Origin: an uncultured Clostridia bacterium
GTDB lineage: Bacteria; Bacillota; Clostridia; TANB77; CAG-465
Assembly (NCBI GenBank): GCA_944383015.1
Contig: CALWOC010000001.1
Coordinates: 84,997-148,996, forward strand
Length of the DNA: 64,000 nt
Direction of reading: 5' to 3'
Part shown: in pieces, positions 7,738 through 16,919 of the stretch
Layout: each line of letters begins with the position of its first letter
How positions within the stretch are numbered: position 1 is the stretch's first letter
Translations under genes and position numbers: made by a program
Notes under the pieces: model-generated
Databases searched by the model: none
The model's input: only the letters and a program-made list of their open reading frames with translations
Told to the model about the DNA's origin: nothing

Positions 7738-9093
7738 CTATTTAAGATTAAGTACAGTAACACATTCTATATGCTCACTATTTGGAAATAAATCTACAGG
7801 GGTGATAACATTAGTCTCATAATACTGACTAAGTAATTTTAAATCTCTTGCAAAAGTTGCTGGATTACAGCTAACATACCCAATTTTTTTAGGTCTAAAT
7901 TTAATTATATACTCAATACTTTCTAAGTCTAATCCTTTTCGTGGTGGATCTACAACTATTATATCTGGTTTAATATTTCTTTTTTCAAACTCAACAATTT
8001 TATCTTCTACACTTCCCGCAATATATTCAGCATTACTAACATGATTTAATGTTAAATTCATATTTGCCATCTTAACTGCCTGTTTTTCAATTTCTATTCC
8101 ATATACTTGTTTTACACTATCACTTAAGAATATTCCTATTGATCCTACTCCACTATATAAATCAAAAAGAATTTCATTTCCCTTTAATTTTAACTTTTCT
8201 TTTAAAATGTTATATAGTACTTCTGCTTGTATTGTATTTACTTGAAAAAAAGATTTTGAGCTAATATAATACCTATATTTTCCAATATAATCTGTAATAT
8301 ATCCATTCCCATAAATTATTTTTTCATCTTTTCCAAGTATCTCATTTGTCTTTGATGAATTTAAATTTAAAACTATAGTTTTTATTAAATCATTTTCTTT
8401 TAAGATATTTACAATTTCTTCCATTCTTACATCTTCAAAAATATCTTTATTATTTATAACTATCACAACCATAATTTCAGATGTATGATATCCTCTTCTA
8501 ATTAATATATGTCTTATATCTCCATTTCCAGTTTGTTCATCATAACCACTAAAACCTTTTAAAAGAAGTAGCTTAAATATTTCTTTAGATAGCTTATCTA
8601 TCTCTTCATTTTGAATAAGACATTCTTCATTTTCAACAACCACATGACTTCTTTTGGCATAAAACCCTATCTTACTCTTGCCATCCACAGTCTTTCTTAC
8701 AGGATATTGTGCTTTATTCCTATAATTTAAAGGTATTCCCATACCAACAACATTATCTAAAGATTTATACTCTACCTTTTGTTTGTCTAATGTATTTTTT
8801 ACTATGTCTTTTTTTATCTCTAACTGCCTTTTATAACTTATATGTTGTCCTGAACATCCTCCACATCTTTTATATACACTACAAAAAGGCTCTTGTCTAT
8901 CTTCACTTCTTTTTATTATATTTTCTATTTTTCCAATACAATATGAAGAATTTTCTTTTATTATTTTAGCTAATACCCTCTCTCCTTTTATTGCACCTGG
9001 CACAAAAATAACTTTATTATCCTCTTTTGCAATACCTTCTAAGTTTATACCGTTATCTATGATTTCTAATTCAATTTCATCATTCTTTTTCAA
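7738..9093 (-). CDS. rlmD: 23S rRNA (uracil-C5)-methyltransferase, RlmD type
   Basis: 451 residues. An N-terminal TRAM domain (about 1-58) is followed by the iron-sulfur cysteine cluster around CSVYKRCGGCSGQH. The C-terminal SAM domain has LYSGVGSIGIF, the DPPRKGL motif and the catalytic nucleophile region YVSCNPATFARDL. RlmD methylates U1939; some Firmicutes homologs also modify U747, so RlmCD activity is possible. The start is TTG with AAGGTGG upstream; a promoter lies at 9123-9152. Confidence 0.92.
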   Translation of the reverse strand: MKKNDEIELEIIDNGINLEGIAKEDNKVIFVPGAIKGERVLAKIIKENSSYCIGKIENIIKRSEDRQEPFCSVYKRCGGCSGQHISYKRQLEIKKDIVKNTLDKQKVEYKSLDNVVGMGIPLNYRNKAQYPVRKTVDGKSKIGFYAKRSHVVVENEECLIQNEEIDKLSKEIFKLLLLKGFSGYDEQTGNGDIRHILIRRGYHTSEIMVVIVINNKDIFEDVRMEEIVNILKENDLIKTIVLNLNSSKTNEILGKDEKIIYGNGYITDYIGKYRYYISSKSFFQVNTIQAEVLYNILKEKLKLKGNEILFDLYSGVGSIGIFLSDSVKQVYGIEIEKQAVKMANMNLTLNHVSNAEYIAGSVEDKIVEFEKRNIKPDIIVVDPPRKGLDLESIEYIIKFRPKKIGYVSCNPATFARDLKLLSQYYETNVITPVDLFPNSEHIECVTVLNLK

Positions 9094-9122
9094 ACTTATT
9101 CCACCTTTTTTAATCCGTTTTG

Positions 9123-9152
9123 ATTATATCATAACGTAACATAATTATTCAA
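9123..9152 (-). promoter_or_regulatory. Sigma-A promoter of the rlmD gene group
   Basis: Minus strand -35 TTGAAT (9147-9152), 18-base spacer, -10 TATAAT (9123-9128). Confidence 0.6.
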
Positions 9153-9227
9153 GAACTAATTGTATCTTTTATATTTTTGTATTTTTATTTTGTAACAAAA
9201 AAATATATTTAGAATATAGTATATTAA

Positions 9228-9244
9228 GTTGAGTAAAGCTCAAC
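9228..9244 (+). promoter_or_regulatory. Hairpin in the leader of the small Cys-rich gene pair
   Basis: GTTGAG (9228-9233) and CTCAAC (9239-9244) form a 6-base stem with a 5-base loop, ending 6 bases before the AGGAG ribosome site of the 9264 gene. No T-run follows, so it is not a terminator. A TATAGT hexamer at 9216-9221 is a possible -10, but no well-spaced -35 is visible; a sporulation-type promoter was not demonstrated. Confidence 0.4.
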
Positions 9245-9263
9245 AAACAAAGGAGTGAAATGT

Positions 9264-9395
9264 ATGTGCATAGATAGTGATAATCTAGTATGGCTAATAG
9301 TCCTAGTACTTATACTTATTATTCTGTATTTTATATGTCAAGAAAAGAATTCATCTACACCATTAAACTTCGATACTTTTTTTCAAAGTAATTAG
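9264..9395 (+). CDS. Small single-span membrane protein, 43 residues
   Basis: ATG at 9264 with AGGAG 9 bases upstream; the frame closes with TAG. The product begins MCIDSDNLVW, has a hydrophobic stretch at about 9-25 rich in Leu, Ile and Val, and a polar tail ending FFQSN. It lies 33 bases before the Cys-rich gene, has the same strand and shares its terminator, so the two are probably one transcript. No known family is recognised. It is too short for a purely statistical call, but the ribosome site and pairing support it. Confidence 0.65.
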   Translation: MCIDSDNLVWLIVLVLILIILYFICQEKNSSTPLNFDTFFQSN

Positions 9396-9428
9396 AAGTT
9401 TATATATAACAAAGAGAGGTGAATTTAG

Positions 9429-9587
9429 ATGATGGATGAAAGATGCGGATGTAATAACTGTGGAGGTTGCGGATGTAACGGATGCGGTAATTGCGGATTT
9501 GGTGGTAACGGATTATTCGGAGGCGGAAACTGCTGCTGTATTTGGATAATACTTATCATAATCGTTCTTTGTTGCTGTTGTTGCTAA
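9429..9587 (+). CDS. Small Cys/Gly/Asn-rich protein with hydrophobic tail, 52 residues
   Basis: ATG at 9429 (or the adjacent ATG at 9432) after AGGTGA. Residues 6-22 are made of CGCNN, CGGCGC and CGNCG blocks, then a Gly-rich part, then CCCIW, a run of Ile/Leu, and five Cys before the stop: about 16 Cys in 52 residues. The layout (Gly-rich head, one hydrophobic segment) recalls small sporulation proteins of the YjcZ kind, with Cys added. Metal binding, cross-linking in a spore layer and lipid-linked Cys are all possible; none can be read directly. Ends in a shared terminator. Confidence 0.75.
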   Translation: MMDERCGCNNCGGCGCNGCGNCGFGGNGLFGGGNCCCIWIILIIIVLCCCCC

Positions 9588-9602
9588 TTGCACATAATAC
9601 AT

Positions 9603-9631
9603 AAAAGTGGAAGATGTTCTCTTCCACTTTT
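9603..9631. terminator. Bidirectional terminator between the Cys-rich gene and uvrA
   Basis: Perfect 12-base stem (9603-9614 and 9620-9631) with a 5-base loop and T or A runs on both sides; serves the plus-strand small genes and minus-strand uvrA. Confidence 0.88.
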
Positions 9632-9633
9632 TT

Positions 9634-12477
9634 CTATTTTTTATTTAAAACTTTTCTTAAAAACTCTCCTGTATAGCTTTCTTCTACTTTTGCTACTTGT
9701 TCAGGTGTACCTTGTGCTACTATTGTTCCACCATTGTCTCCACCTTCTGGTCCTAAATCTACTATATAATCCGCACTTTTAATAACATCCAAATTATGTT
9801 CAATTACAAGTAATGTATTTCCACCATCTACAAGTCTTTGCAAAATATCTATAAGTTTATGTACATCTGCCATATGAAGACCTGTTGTTGGTTCATCTAG
9901 TATATACATTGTTTTTCCTGTAGAACGTTTTGATAATTCTGTTGCTAGTTTTATTCTTTGTGCTTCGCCTCCAGAAAGAGTTGTTGATGGTTGACCAATT
10001 TTTATATATCCAAGCCCTACGTCCATTAAAGTCTGTAGTTTATTTTTTATTGTTGGAATATTTTTAAAAAATTCAAGTCCTTCTTCAACTGTCATGTCTA
10101 ATACATCACTAATGCTCTTTCCTTTATATTTTACCTCTAGTGTTTCTCTTGAATATCTTTTTCCTTTGCATACTTCACATGGAACATAAACATCAGGTAA
10201 AAAGTTCATTTCAATTTTTATAATTCCATCTCCTGAACATGCTTCACATCTTCCACCTGGAATATTAAAACTAAATCTACCTTTTGCATATCCTCTAAGC
10301 TTTGCTTCATTTGTATTTGCAAATATGTCTCTTATGGCATCAAACATTCCTGTATATGTCGCTGGATTTGACCTTGGAGTTCTTCCAATAGGAGACTGAT
10401 CAATATTTATAACTTTATCAAAAAACTCAAGTCCTTTTATTTTTTTATATTTACCAGGTCTAGTATATGCTCTATTTAAGTCTCTCTCCATAGTTTTACA
10501 TATTATCTCATTTACAAGCGTAGATTTTCCAGAGCCTGACACTCCTGTAACACAATTAAATACTCCAACAGGTATTTTTACATCAATATCTTTTAAATTA
10601 TGCTCCTTTGCTCCCTTTACCTCAAGATATCCAATTTTAGTTTTTCTTCTTTCTTTTGGTACTGGAATTTTAAGTTTTCCACTTAAATATTTTCCAGTAA
10701 TAGATTCCTCACAATTTAATATATCTTTAGGCTTTCCAGCAAATACCACATTTCCTCCATGTACACCTGCACCAGGTCCAATATCTACTATATAGTCTGC
10801 TTCGTTCATTGTATCTTCATCATGTTCAACTACAATTAATGTATTGCCAAGATCTCTCATCTTCTTTAAAGAATTTAAAAGTTTTTCATTATCTTTTTGA
10901 TGTAAACCTATACTTGGCTCATCAAGTATATATAATACACCTGTAAGACCAGAGCCAATTTGAGTTGCAAGTCTAATTCTTTGAGATTCTCCTCCAGATA
11001 AAGTTCCTGCACTTCTTGATAAAGTTAAATAACTAAGTCCAACGTCAATTAAAAATTGCAATCTATAATTTAGTTCCTTTACAATTTGTTCTGCAACCAT
11101 TCTATCTTTTTGACTCATCTTTTCATATTCTTTATTTATATAATTTTTTATATCAACTACATTCTTATTACATAATTCATGAATATTAAGTCTTCCTATT
11201 GTAACTGCTAAAGATTCCTTTTTAAGTCTTGCTCCATCACAATAATCACAATGCGAACTAGACATAAATCCCTCATAAAAGGTCTTCATTCCTTGAGATT
11301 TTGTCTCATTAAATCTCCTTTGTAAAGTATTTACAACTCCTTCAAACTCATCTTCAAAGTCTCTTTGAAATGACTTACCACTGTGAGAAAATTTTATTTT
11401 TTCTCCATTACTACCATATAATAACACTTGCATAAAATTATCTGGCAAATCTTTTAACTTAGTATCTGGATCTACATTATAATGCTTACAAAGTCCTTCA
11501 ATATACATTCTACTTATACCATCTACTATACTTCCAGCACCGGTCCATCCTTTAATACATCCATAATCAGATAATTTTTTATCTTTATTTGGAATTATTT
11601 TATCTGGATCTATCCTTAAAATCTCTCCAAGACCAGTACAATATGGACAAGCACCAAAAGGACTGTTAAAAGAAAACATTCTTGGTGTAAGCTCTTCTAA
11701 ACTTATACCACAATCAACACAAGCATAGTTTTGTGAAAATACTTGTTCTGTACCATCACTCAAATTTGAAATTATAACTAGATTTTCTGCATATTTTAAT
11801 GCTAATTCAACAGAATCTGCAAGTCTTTTTCTAATATCATCTCTTACTACTAATCTGTCAATAACAATTTCAATATTATGCTTCTTCTGTTTATCTAAAG
11901 TAGGAATTTCTTCTGAGAGATCATAAGTTTCTCCATCAATTCTTGCACGAATGTATCCATCTTTTAAAACTCTTTCTAAAACTTTTTGATGTTCACCTTT
12001 TCTTCCACGAATTACAGGTGTCATTACTAATATCTTTGTTCCTTCTTCATATTCTAAAATTTTATCTACTATTTCATCTACAGTTTGCTTTTTTATTCTT
12101 TTTCCACATTTTGGGCAGTGAGGAATACCAACTCTTGCATATAATAGCCTTAAATAATCATATATTTCAGTTACAGTTCCAACTGTTGAACGTGGATTTT
12201 TTGATGTAGTCTTTTGATCTATTGAAATTGCAGGAGATAGACCTTCAATAGATTCAACATTTGGTTTTTCCATTATCCCTAAAAATTGTCTAGCATAAGA
12301 AGATAAAGATTCAACATATCTTCTTTGCCCTTCAGCATATATAGTATCGAAAGCTAAAGATGATTTTCCAGAACCAGAAAGTCCTGTAAATACAACTAAT
12401 TTATCTCTTGGTATTTCAAGATTAATATTTTTTAAATTATTTTCTTTTGCTCCTTTTATTATTAATTTATCATTCAT
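9634..12477 (-). CDS. uvrA: Excinuclease ABC subunit A
   Basis: 947 residues from the ATG at 12475-12477, chosen because GGTGAG lies just upstream and homologs start at [10 protein letters not shown]; an in-frame extension to 12516 has no ribosome site. UvrA recognises bulky DNA lesions and loads UvrB in nucleotide excision repair. Two ABC ATPase halves: Walker [11 protein letters not shown] and [10 protein letters not shown], both with LSGGE signatures and DEP Walker B; zinc-finger cysteine pairs near CPKCGK, CVDCG...CPYC and CEACSGDG...CEVCKG. Full length. uvrB and uvrC are not beside it. Confidence 0.98.
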   Translation of the reverse strand: MNDKLIIKGAKENNLKNINLEIPRDKLVVFTGLSGSGKSSLAFDTIYAEGQRRYVESLSSYARQFLGIMEKPNVESIEGLSPAISIDQKTTSKNPRSTVGTVTEIYDYLRLLYARVGIPHCPKCGKRIKKQTVDEIVDKILEYEEGTKILVMTPVIRGRKGEHQKVLERVLKDGYIRARIDGETYDLSEEIPTLDKQKKHNIEIVIDRLVVRDDIRKRLADSVELALKYAENLVIISNLSDGTEQVFSQNYACVDCGISLEELTPRMFSFNSPFGACPYCTGLGEILRIDPDKIIPNKDKKLSDYGCIKGWTGAGSIVDGISRMYIEGLCKHYNVDPDTKLKDLPDNFMQVLLYGSNGEKIKFSHSGKSFQRDFEDEFEGVVNTLQRRFNETKSQGMKTFYEGFMSSSHCDYCDGARLKKESLAVTIGRLNIHELCNKNVVDIKNYINKEYEKMSQKDRMVAEQIVKELNYRLQFLIDVGLSYLTLSRSAGTLSGGESQRIRLATQIGSGLTGVLYILDEPSIGLHQKDNEKLLNSLKKMRDLGNTLIVVEHDEDTMNEADYIVDIGPGAGVHGGNVVFAGKPKDILNCEESITGKYLSGKLKIPVPKERRKTKIGYLEVKGAKEHNLKDIDVKIPVGVFNCVTGVSGSGKSTLVNEIICKTMERDLNRAYTRPGKYKKIKGLEFFDKVINIDQSPIGRTPRSNPATYTGMFDAIRDIFANTNEAKLRGYAKGRFSFNIPGGRCEACSGDGIIKIEMNFLPDVYVPCEVCKGKRYSRETLEVKYKGKSISDVLDMTVEEGLEFFKNIPTIKNKLQTLMDVGLGYIKIGQPSTTLSGGEAQRIKLATELSKRSTGKTMYILDEPTTGLHMADVHKLIDILQRLVDGGNTLLVIEHNLDVIKSADYIVDLGPEGGDNGGTIVAQGTPEQVAKVEESYTGEFLRKVLNKK

Positions 12478-12501
12478 TTTCTCACCTTCAAAATCATAAG
12501 T

Positions 12502-12530
12502 ATTATACCACAGCATAAATAATTTTACAA
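12502..12530 (-). promoter_or_regulatory. Promoter of uvrA
   Basis: Minus strand -35 TTGTAA (12525-12530), 17-base spacer, -10 TATAAT (12502-12507) with a TGTGG extension. No LexA-type box was recognised. Confidence 0.72.
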
Positions 12531-12560
12531 TCTTTTTTAGAACAAATGTACGTTTTAATA

Positions 12561-12597
12561 AAAATACACTTATAACTTAAAATTATAAGTGTATTTT
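12561..12597. terminator. Terminator downstream of the methyltransferase gene
   Basis: Perfect 15-base stem (12561-12575 and 12583-12597), 7-base loop, starting just after the stop of the minus-strand gene and ahead of the uvrA promoter. Confidence 0.8.
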
Positions 12598-12599
12598 AT

Positions 12600-13463
12600 T
12601 TATTTTATTCTCTTTATTATTGTTCTCATAACATTATCATTAATAAAACTATTTGTTACTTCAAACTTATCTTCTGGTAGTAGTTCTTCAATAAATGTAA
12701 CTGATGGAACATAATGCCATTTTCCACCAATTTTTAACGAATTTAATATTTTCATATAGCTTTGAGCATACTCTATACATTCTTCATCATTTTGTTCTTC
12801 TGAATTTGCATCATTAAAATACTTTGTAAAAGTTAAATTTGAAGTAATTAAATCATATGTATCTTTTGGATAATCTTTAATTAACCAATCTTCTTGCTCA
12901 AGAATTTCACTATCTTCACATTCCATATCTATTCCGTAAGCATCTAATCCCTTTGTTTTTAAATATTTTACTAGTTCACCATTTTTTCCACAACCAATAT
13001 CTAAAGCTTTTCCTTTTAAATCAGAATCTTTTATATCTAATATTTTTAAAATAAATTCTGGTGAATAAGAAGAATTAGACACTTCATCTTCTTTTCTTGA
13101 AGTAAACTCATTAATAAAATTTCTTACTTCTGTAAAATGTTCTAAAGCAATTCTTTCATAGTTTTTTTCAAAATTAGAAATATTTTCAATAAGCCTATGA
13201 TATATTTCTAATATTTTATTGCAGTCTTCTTTAGTAAACTTCTTACCATTTGTTCCCTTTGCAAGATTAGTTAAAAAACTCTTTGATAGTTTATCCATTA
13301 CCTTTTTATATTCATCTGTATTCATAGCATTTATTATTTTTTCTCTATAGTCATTTTCAAATGAATCCTTAAACTCAGTATTTCTTTTGTTTAATATTAA
13401 ATTTTCAAAACTTTTTCCTTCAAATACTGTTAGTATATATGTATATAATTCTTCTGTACTCAT
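12600..13463 (-). CDS. SAM-dependent methyltransferase
   Basis: 287 residues from the ATG at 13461-13463, which has GGAGG 6 bases upstream; the earlier in-frame ATG would place that site inside the gene. The N-terminal half is helical and unassigned. A class I methyltransferase motif I is visible as ALDIGCGKNGELVKYL, followed by GLDAYGIDME as the SAM ribose-binding acid and YDLITSNL as motif IV. Substrate unknown. Confidence 0.78.
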   Translation of the reverse strand: MSTEELYTYILTVFEGKSFENLILNKRNTEFKDSFENDYREKIINAMNTDEYKKVMDKLSKSFLTNLAKGTNGKKFTKEDCNKILEIYHRLIENISNFEKNYERIALEHFTEVRNFINEFTSRKEDEVSNSSYSPEFILKILDIKDSDLKGKALDIGCGKNGELVKYLKTKGLDAYGIDMECEDSEILEQEDWLIKDYPKDTYDLITSNLTFTKYFNDANSEEQNDEECIEYAQSYMKILNSLKIGGKWHYVPSVTFIEELLPEDKFEVTNSFINDNVMRTIIKRIK

Positions 13464-13527
13464 TTTATCCTCCATAAACAATATTATTATATCACAAGTT
13501 ATGTAAATTTTCTATACTAAATTCTTT

Positions 13528-14139
13528 CTAATTTTCTAAATGTGGTATTTTACCGACATAGCATATTTCTTTACTACTTTCATTAATTACAATTTTTGTT
13601 ATTGATGTTTTAGGAAGTTTTAATGCTTTTCTTTTATTTGACCATCTTTTTTTGCTTAATATATGCCAAACTATTCCTATTACACCTGCATGAGTAACAA
13701 TCATTAAGTTTTCCACATCTTTATTTTCTTTTATAATTTCAAAAAAATCTTTTCTAATTCTATGAAAAAATTCTTTTGGAGATTCTCCACCTGGAAATCT
13801 TTCATTATACTTTAAACTTGAAAAAAAAGCGTGTGGATACTTTTTTATAGCTTCCTCATTTAGCATTCCTGCAAGTATACCATTATTATTTTCTCTTAAT
13901 CTTTTATCATATGAAATTTTAACTCCTAGTTTTTCATTAATTAAATCTGCTGTCATCTTAGCTCTTTTTAAATCACTAGATATTATTTTATCTATCTTTA
14001 TATCTTTATTTTCATTACTTGAAAGATAATCTCCTAATTTTTTTGCTTTTTCAATTCCTGACTCAACAAGTGGCAAATCACTCCAACCACCTCTATATCT
14101 TTCATCATCATCTCCATGTCTTACTAGATAAATATTCAT
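13528..14139 (-). CDS. Histidine phosphatase family protein (phosphoglycerate-mutase-like)
   Basis: 203 residues from the ATG at 14137-14139, preceded by AAAGGAG. The catalytic LVRHG is at the N-terminus, with the second Arg in ISSDLKRAKMTADL, the acid near FPGGES and the second catalytic His in VTHAGVIG. The broad family covers phosphatases of sugars, cobalamin intermediates and others; no cobalamin genes lie nearby, so the substrate is open. Confidence 0.87.
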   Translation of the reverse strand: MNIYLVRHGDDDERYRGGWSDLPLVESGIEKAKKLGDYLSSNENKDIKIDKIISSDLKRAKMTADLINEKLGVKISYDKRLRENNNGILAGMLNEEAIKKYPHAFFSSLKYNERFPGGESPKEFFHRIRKDFFEIIKENKDVENLMIVTHAGVIGIVWHILSKKRWSNKRKALKLPKTSITKIVINESSKEICYVGKIPHLEN

Positions 14140-14184
14140 AATTTTTTCTCCTTTAAACATTATATATATTTTAACATATTTGTA

Positions 14185-14223
14185 AAGAGAAAAGTAAGGG
14201 GTTATATTCCCTTACTTTCTCTT
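14185..14223 (-). terminator. Terminator whose upstream arm is the end of the transglycosylase gene
   Basis: Arms 14185-14200 and 14209-14223 pair over 15 bases with one bulged base. On the minus strand the first arm is the last codons of the 14202-14927 gene and the stop lies in the loop. The T-run that follows is weak. Confidence 0.6.
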
Positions 14224-14927
14224 ATTTGATTTATTAAATTATTTGCTTCTACTTCATCTAAATATCCACATTCAACCATTGCATTTATAACTATTATTTG
14301 TCTTTCATATGTATAATTAGAATTATTGCTAAGCTGATATGCACTTGGAGCATTTGGAATACCTGCAAGAAGTGTTGCTTCATTTAAGTCAAGTTCACTT
14401 GCCTCTTTATTAAAATATCCATTACTTGCTTCTTTAATTCCATAATATCCATCTCCAAAATATATAACATTTACATATAATTCTAAAATATCATCTTTTG
14501 AATAATTTTCTTCTAAATTAAATACAACAAATAGTTCTGCTACTTTTCTTGTAAGTCTTTTTTTCTGATCAAAGTACATATTTTTAGCAAGTTGTTGAGT
14601 TATTGTACTTCCTCCTCCAATTATCTTTTTATTTTCTATATTATTCATTAAAGCTCTTCCAATTGAGTATATATCTATTCCAAAATGGTCATAAAATCTC
14701 TTATCCTCAACTGCAATAACAGCATTAAGATAGTCTTTACTTATATCATCTATGTCTATATATTCTTCACTGGCCTGTATTTGAGCAATTTTTTCCTCTA
14801 TACTAATTTCTTGAGTAACACTTTTATATAATTTATATCCATCATATACAAAATATCCAATGATAAAAATTATAATTAAAAATACTAATATAATTATTCC
14901 TTTAATACCTTTAAACAATGATTTCAT
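14202..14927 (-). CDS. Monofunctional peptidoglycan transglycosylase (GT51)
   Basis: 241 residues: an N-terminal membrane anchor (about 10-28) followed by one GT51 domain. Conserved parts: AVIAVEDKRFYDHFGID with the catalytic glutamate at about residue 74, GGSTITQQLAKN, and ELFVVFNLEENYSKDDILELYVNVIYFGDGYYGIKEAS containing the second acid. There is no penicillin-binding transpeptidase domain, so it polymerises lipid II glycan strands only, outside the membrane. Shorter than bifunctional class A PBPs and complete at both ends. Confidence 0.93.
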   Translation of the reverse strand: MKSLFKGIKGIIILVFLIIIFIIGYFVYDGYKLYKSVTQEISIEEKIAQIQASEEYIDIDDISKDYLNAVIAVEDKRFYDHFGIDIYSIGRALMNNIENKKIIGGGSTITQQLAKNMYFDQKKRLTRKVAELFVVFNLEENYSKDDILELYVNVIYFGDGYYGIKEASNGYFNKEASELDLNEATLLAGIPNAPSAYQLSNNSNYTYERQIIVINAMVECGYLDEVEANNLINQIRESKGI

Positions 14928-14971
14928 ATAATCACCGCCTTATGTATTAATTATATATTATAATTTTATAT

Positions 14972-15403
14972 TTAACAAGTTTTATCTTTACGTATTTGTA
15001 TTCCATCACTATTTAAGTAATAATCATGAGTAGCTATAATATCTGATATATTACTCTTTATATCCATTATGTTGTAACAATTAATAACTAAAATTTCATT
15101 TTGAATAAAGCACATATACTCATTTACTTTTGATATAAAACTCTCACTTCCATTTATAACTAACACGATGTTTTCATTTACATAGTCATTTACAATTTCT
15201 TCATTTAACCATTCCATATATATAATTTTTTTATTAATATTTTTAAAATACTTATTTACAATTTTTTTTAATTTTTCTTTTTCACTATTTTCATTAATAT
15301 ATATCACCTTTGCTTTGTCAAATTCTTTAGATATAAAATTATTGGCAACTATACATGAATGTGTATAGTTTGCAACAAAACTACATACCTTTATAATTTT
15401 CAT
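14972..15403 (-). CDS. Hypothetical protein, 143 residues
   Basis: Start at the ATG 15401-15403 with AGAGGTG upstream; an earlier in-frame ATG has no site. No membrane segment or signal peptide. The sequence alternates short hydrophobic strands (IIKVCSF, VIYIN, KIIYMEW, IVLVING, ILVINCYN) with Lys/Asn-rich helices, suggesting a small alpha/beta fold. No family is recognised. It follows the GT51 gene's upstream side on the same strand and may be co-transcribed with it. Confidence 0.6.
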   Translation of the reverse strand: MKIIKVCSFVANYTHSCIVANNFISKEFDKAKVIYINENSEKEKLKKIVNKYFKNINKKIIYMEWLNEEIVNDYVNENIVLVINGSESFISKVNEYMCFIQNEILVINCYNIMDIKSNISDIIATHDYYLNSDGIQIRKDKTC

Positions 15404-15468
15404 AACAATCACACCTCTGATTATCATTTTAAATTATTTTAATTAAAAATTTTGTTTTATTATATTCA

Positions 15469-15786
15469 TTGACATTATTAGAATTTATTTTCATAGTAAT
15501 TATTTTTATTTTACACATCATATTAATGGTGATTATATTGAAACAAATCAAAGAAAAATTTTGTAAAACTTTAAATAACAAATTTATTAAAAAAAATATT
15601 TTTGTTTATATTTATGTATTTATAATATTTTCTTCAATGCTACCAAATAAAGATAATATAAATAACATATCTAAATTGAATACAATTATTCCTGGAATAA
15701 ATAGATTAAGTAATGATGATAAAAAAAATAATAATGAATTAAAATATTCTTTTAAATTATTTGAAATATTTCAAAATATTTTCTAA
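15469..15786 (+). CDS. Doubtful open frame with two hydrophobic segments
   Basis: A 105-codon frame starting at TTG with no ribosome site. It predicts two membrane segments and a polar tail but is very A+T-rich. The TTGACA at its start also reads as a -35 with CATAGT 17 bases on, so this may be leader DNA. It occupies most of the 449-base stretch 15404-15852, in which nothing else was found except the palindrome at 15823-15843. It could be a degraded gene. Confidence 0.25.
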   Translation: MTLLEFIFIVIIFILHIILMVIILKQIKEKFCKTLNNKFIKKNIFVYIYVFIIFSSMLPNKDNINNISKLNTIIPGINRLSNDDKKNNNELKYSFKLFEIFQNIF

Positions 15787-15822
15787 TTTGTAATATATTA
15801 TATAAATCTACACAAAATATTT

Positions 15823-15847
15823 CTGACAAAATAATTTTGTCAGGAGG
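15823..15847 (+). promoter_or_regulatory. Palindrome abutting the ribosome site of the DUF378 gene
   Basis: CTGACAAAAT (15823-15832), one base, ATTTTGTCAG (15834-15843): perfect 10-base arms. The last bases of the right arm are the first bases of AGGAGG (15842-15847). Either a repressor operator or an RNA hairpin that hides the ribosome site. Confidence 0.55.
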
Positions 15848-15852
15848 TATTT

Positions 15853-16068
15853 ATGAAAACTTTATACAATATATTACTTACCCTAGTTATAATAGGTGCC
15901 TTAAACTGGGGAATACTAGGGTTATTCAAAGTAGACCTAATAGGTTCTATATTTGGCGGAATGACTAGTATGCTAAGTAGAATCATCTTTGTTTTAGTAG
16001 GTATCTGTGGTATAGGAGCAATAGCTTTATACAAACCAATTAATGAAGAAGAGATGAGTCATTCCTAA
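15853..16068 (+). CDS. DUF378 family membrane protein
   Basis: 71 residues with two hydrophobic segments; the phrase LVIIGALNWGILGLF and the FGG turn are typical of the DUF378 (YuzA-like) family. Function of the family is unknown. Strong AGGAGG site upstream, partly inside a palindrome; followed by a terminator. Expressed alone against the surrounding minus-strand genes. Confidence 0.85.
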   Translation: MKTLYNILLTLVIIGALNWGILGLFKVDLIGSIFGGMTSMLSRIIFVLVGICGIGAIALYKPINEEEMSHS

Positions 16069-16074
16069 CACTCA

Positions 16075-16104
16075 AAAAACATCTAGAAAAGTCTAGATGT
16101 TTTT
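16075..16104. terminator. Shared terminator of the DUF378 gene and the TrmH-type gene
   Basis: 13-base stem (16075-16087 and 16092-16104) with a 4-base loop. One arm contains the TAG stop of the minus-strand methyltransferase gene at 16093. Confidence 0.85.
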
Positions 16105-16911
16105 GCTTTTATTTCTATATTGTTCATATAATATAATTGAAGTTGCCACTCCTACATTTAATGACTCGATTTTATCTGTCATTGGGATTTTTACAAGCAT
16201 ATCTGATTTTGAAAAAAGCTCATCTGACACTCCATTTGCTTCATTTCCCATTACAAAAGCATATTTTTTATTATTAAAATCAATATTTTCTAAAGAATTT
16301 TCAGTTTTAAGACTTGTTGAAACAACTATATATCCTAATTTTTTAAGATTGTCTATTATACTTAAATCATTAAAATATATTATCTTAGTGTTTAGTACTC
16401 CTCCCATTGTAGACCTTAATGCCTTAGGGGAATATATGTCTGCTGTATCTTTAGTACAAAGTATAATATCTATATCAAAAGCATTACAGCTTCTAACTAT
16501 TGTTCCTATATTTCCTAAATCCTGTACTCTATCTAAAATAACAATATTTTTTTTATTATTCTTAAGTTCTTCTAAAATATCATAATTTGGAATTTTAATT
16601 ACAGCCAAAACACCTTGTGGTGTAACTGTATCAGTCATATATTTAAAAATATTTTCTTCAAAATCTAGTACTTTTATATCTTTTAAATTTTCTAACCTAT
16701 TTAGAAGAGACTTTCCACCGTTAAGATTTTCTAATATAGATTTAGAATAAGCGATAAACATAATGTCTATCGCTCTATCTTTATCTAATATTTCGTTTAC
16801 AACTTTAATTCCTTCTAAATAAAAAGCATTATTTTTTAATCTATGTTTCTTTTCATTTAAGCTTCTAACTAACTTTACATTAGAGTTAGATTTACTAAAG
16901 ATTGTATCCAT
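16093..16911 (-). CDS. TrmH/SpoU-family RNA 2'-O-methyltransferase
   Basis: 272 residues. The N-terminal substrate-binding domain (FYLEGIKVVNEIL) precedes the knotted SPOUT domain with all three motifs: ILDRVQDLGNIGTIVRSCNAF, YAFVMGNEANGVS and IPMTDKIESLNVGVATSIILYEQ. It probably methylates a ribose in rRNA or tRNA; which one cannot be said (YsgA and RlmB-like proteins look alike). Last gene of the ligA-mfd-prsA group, 8 bases after prsA. Confidence 0.88.
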   Translation of the reverse strand: MDTIFSKSNSNVKLVRSLNEKKHRLKNNAFYLEGIKVVNEILDKDRAIDIMFIAYSKSILENLNGGKSLLNRLENLKDIKVLDFEENIFKYMTDTVTPQGVLAVIKIPNYDILEELKNNKKNIVILDRVQDLGNIGTIVRSCNAFDIDIILCTKDTADIYSPKALRSTMGGVLNTKIIYFNDLSIIDNLKKLGYIVVSTSLKTENSLENIDFNNKKYAFVMGNEANGVSDELFSKSDMLVKIPMTDKIESLNVGVATSIILYEQYRNKSKNI

Positions 16912-16919
16912 ATTTTCTC

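Noticed and set aside
9588..9782. Plus-strand open frame just after the Cys-rich gene
   Set aside because: It runs through the terminator and over the end of uvrA without a ribosome site.
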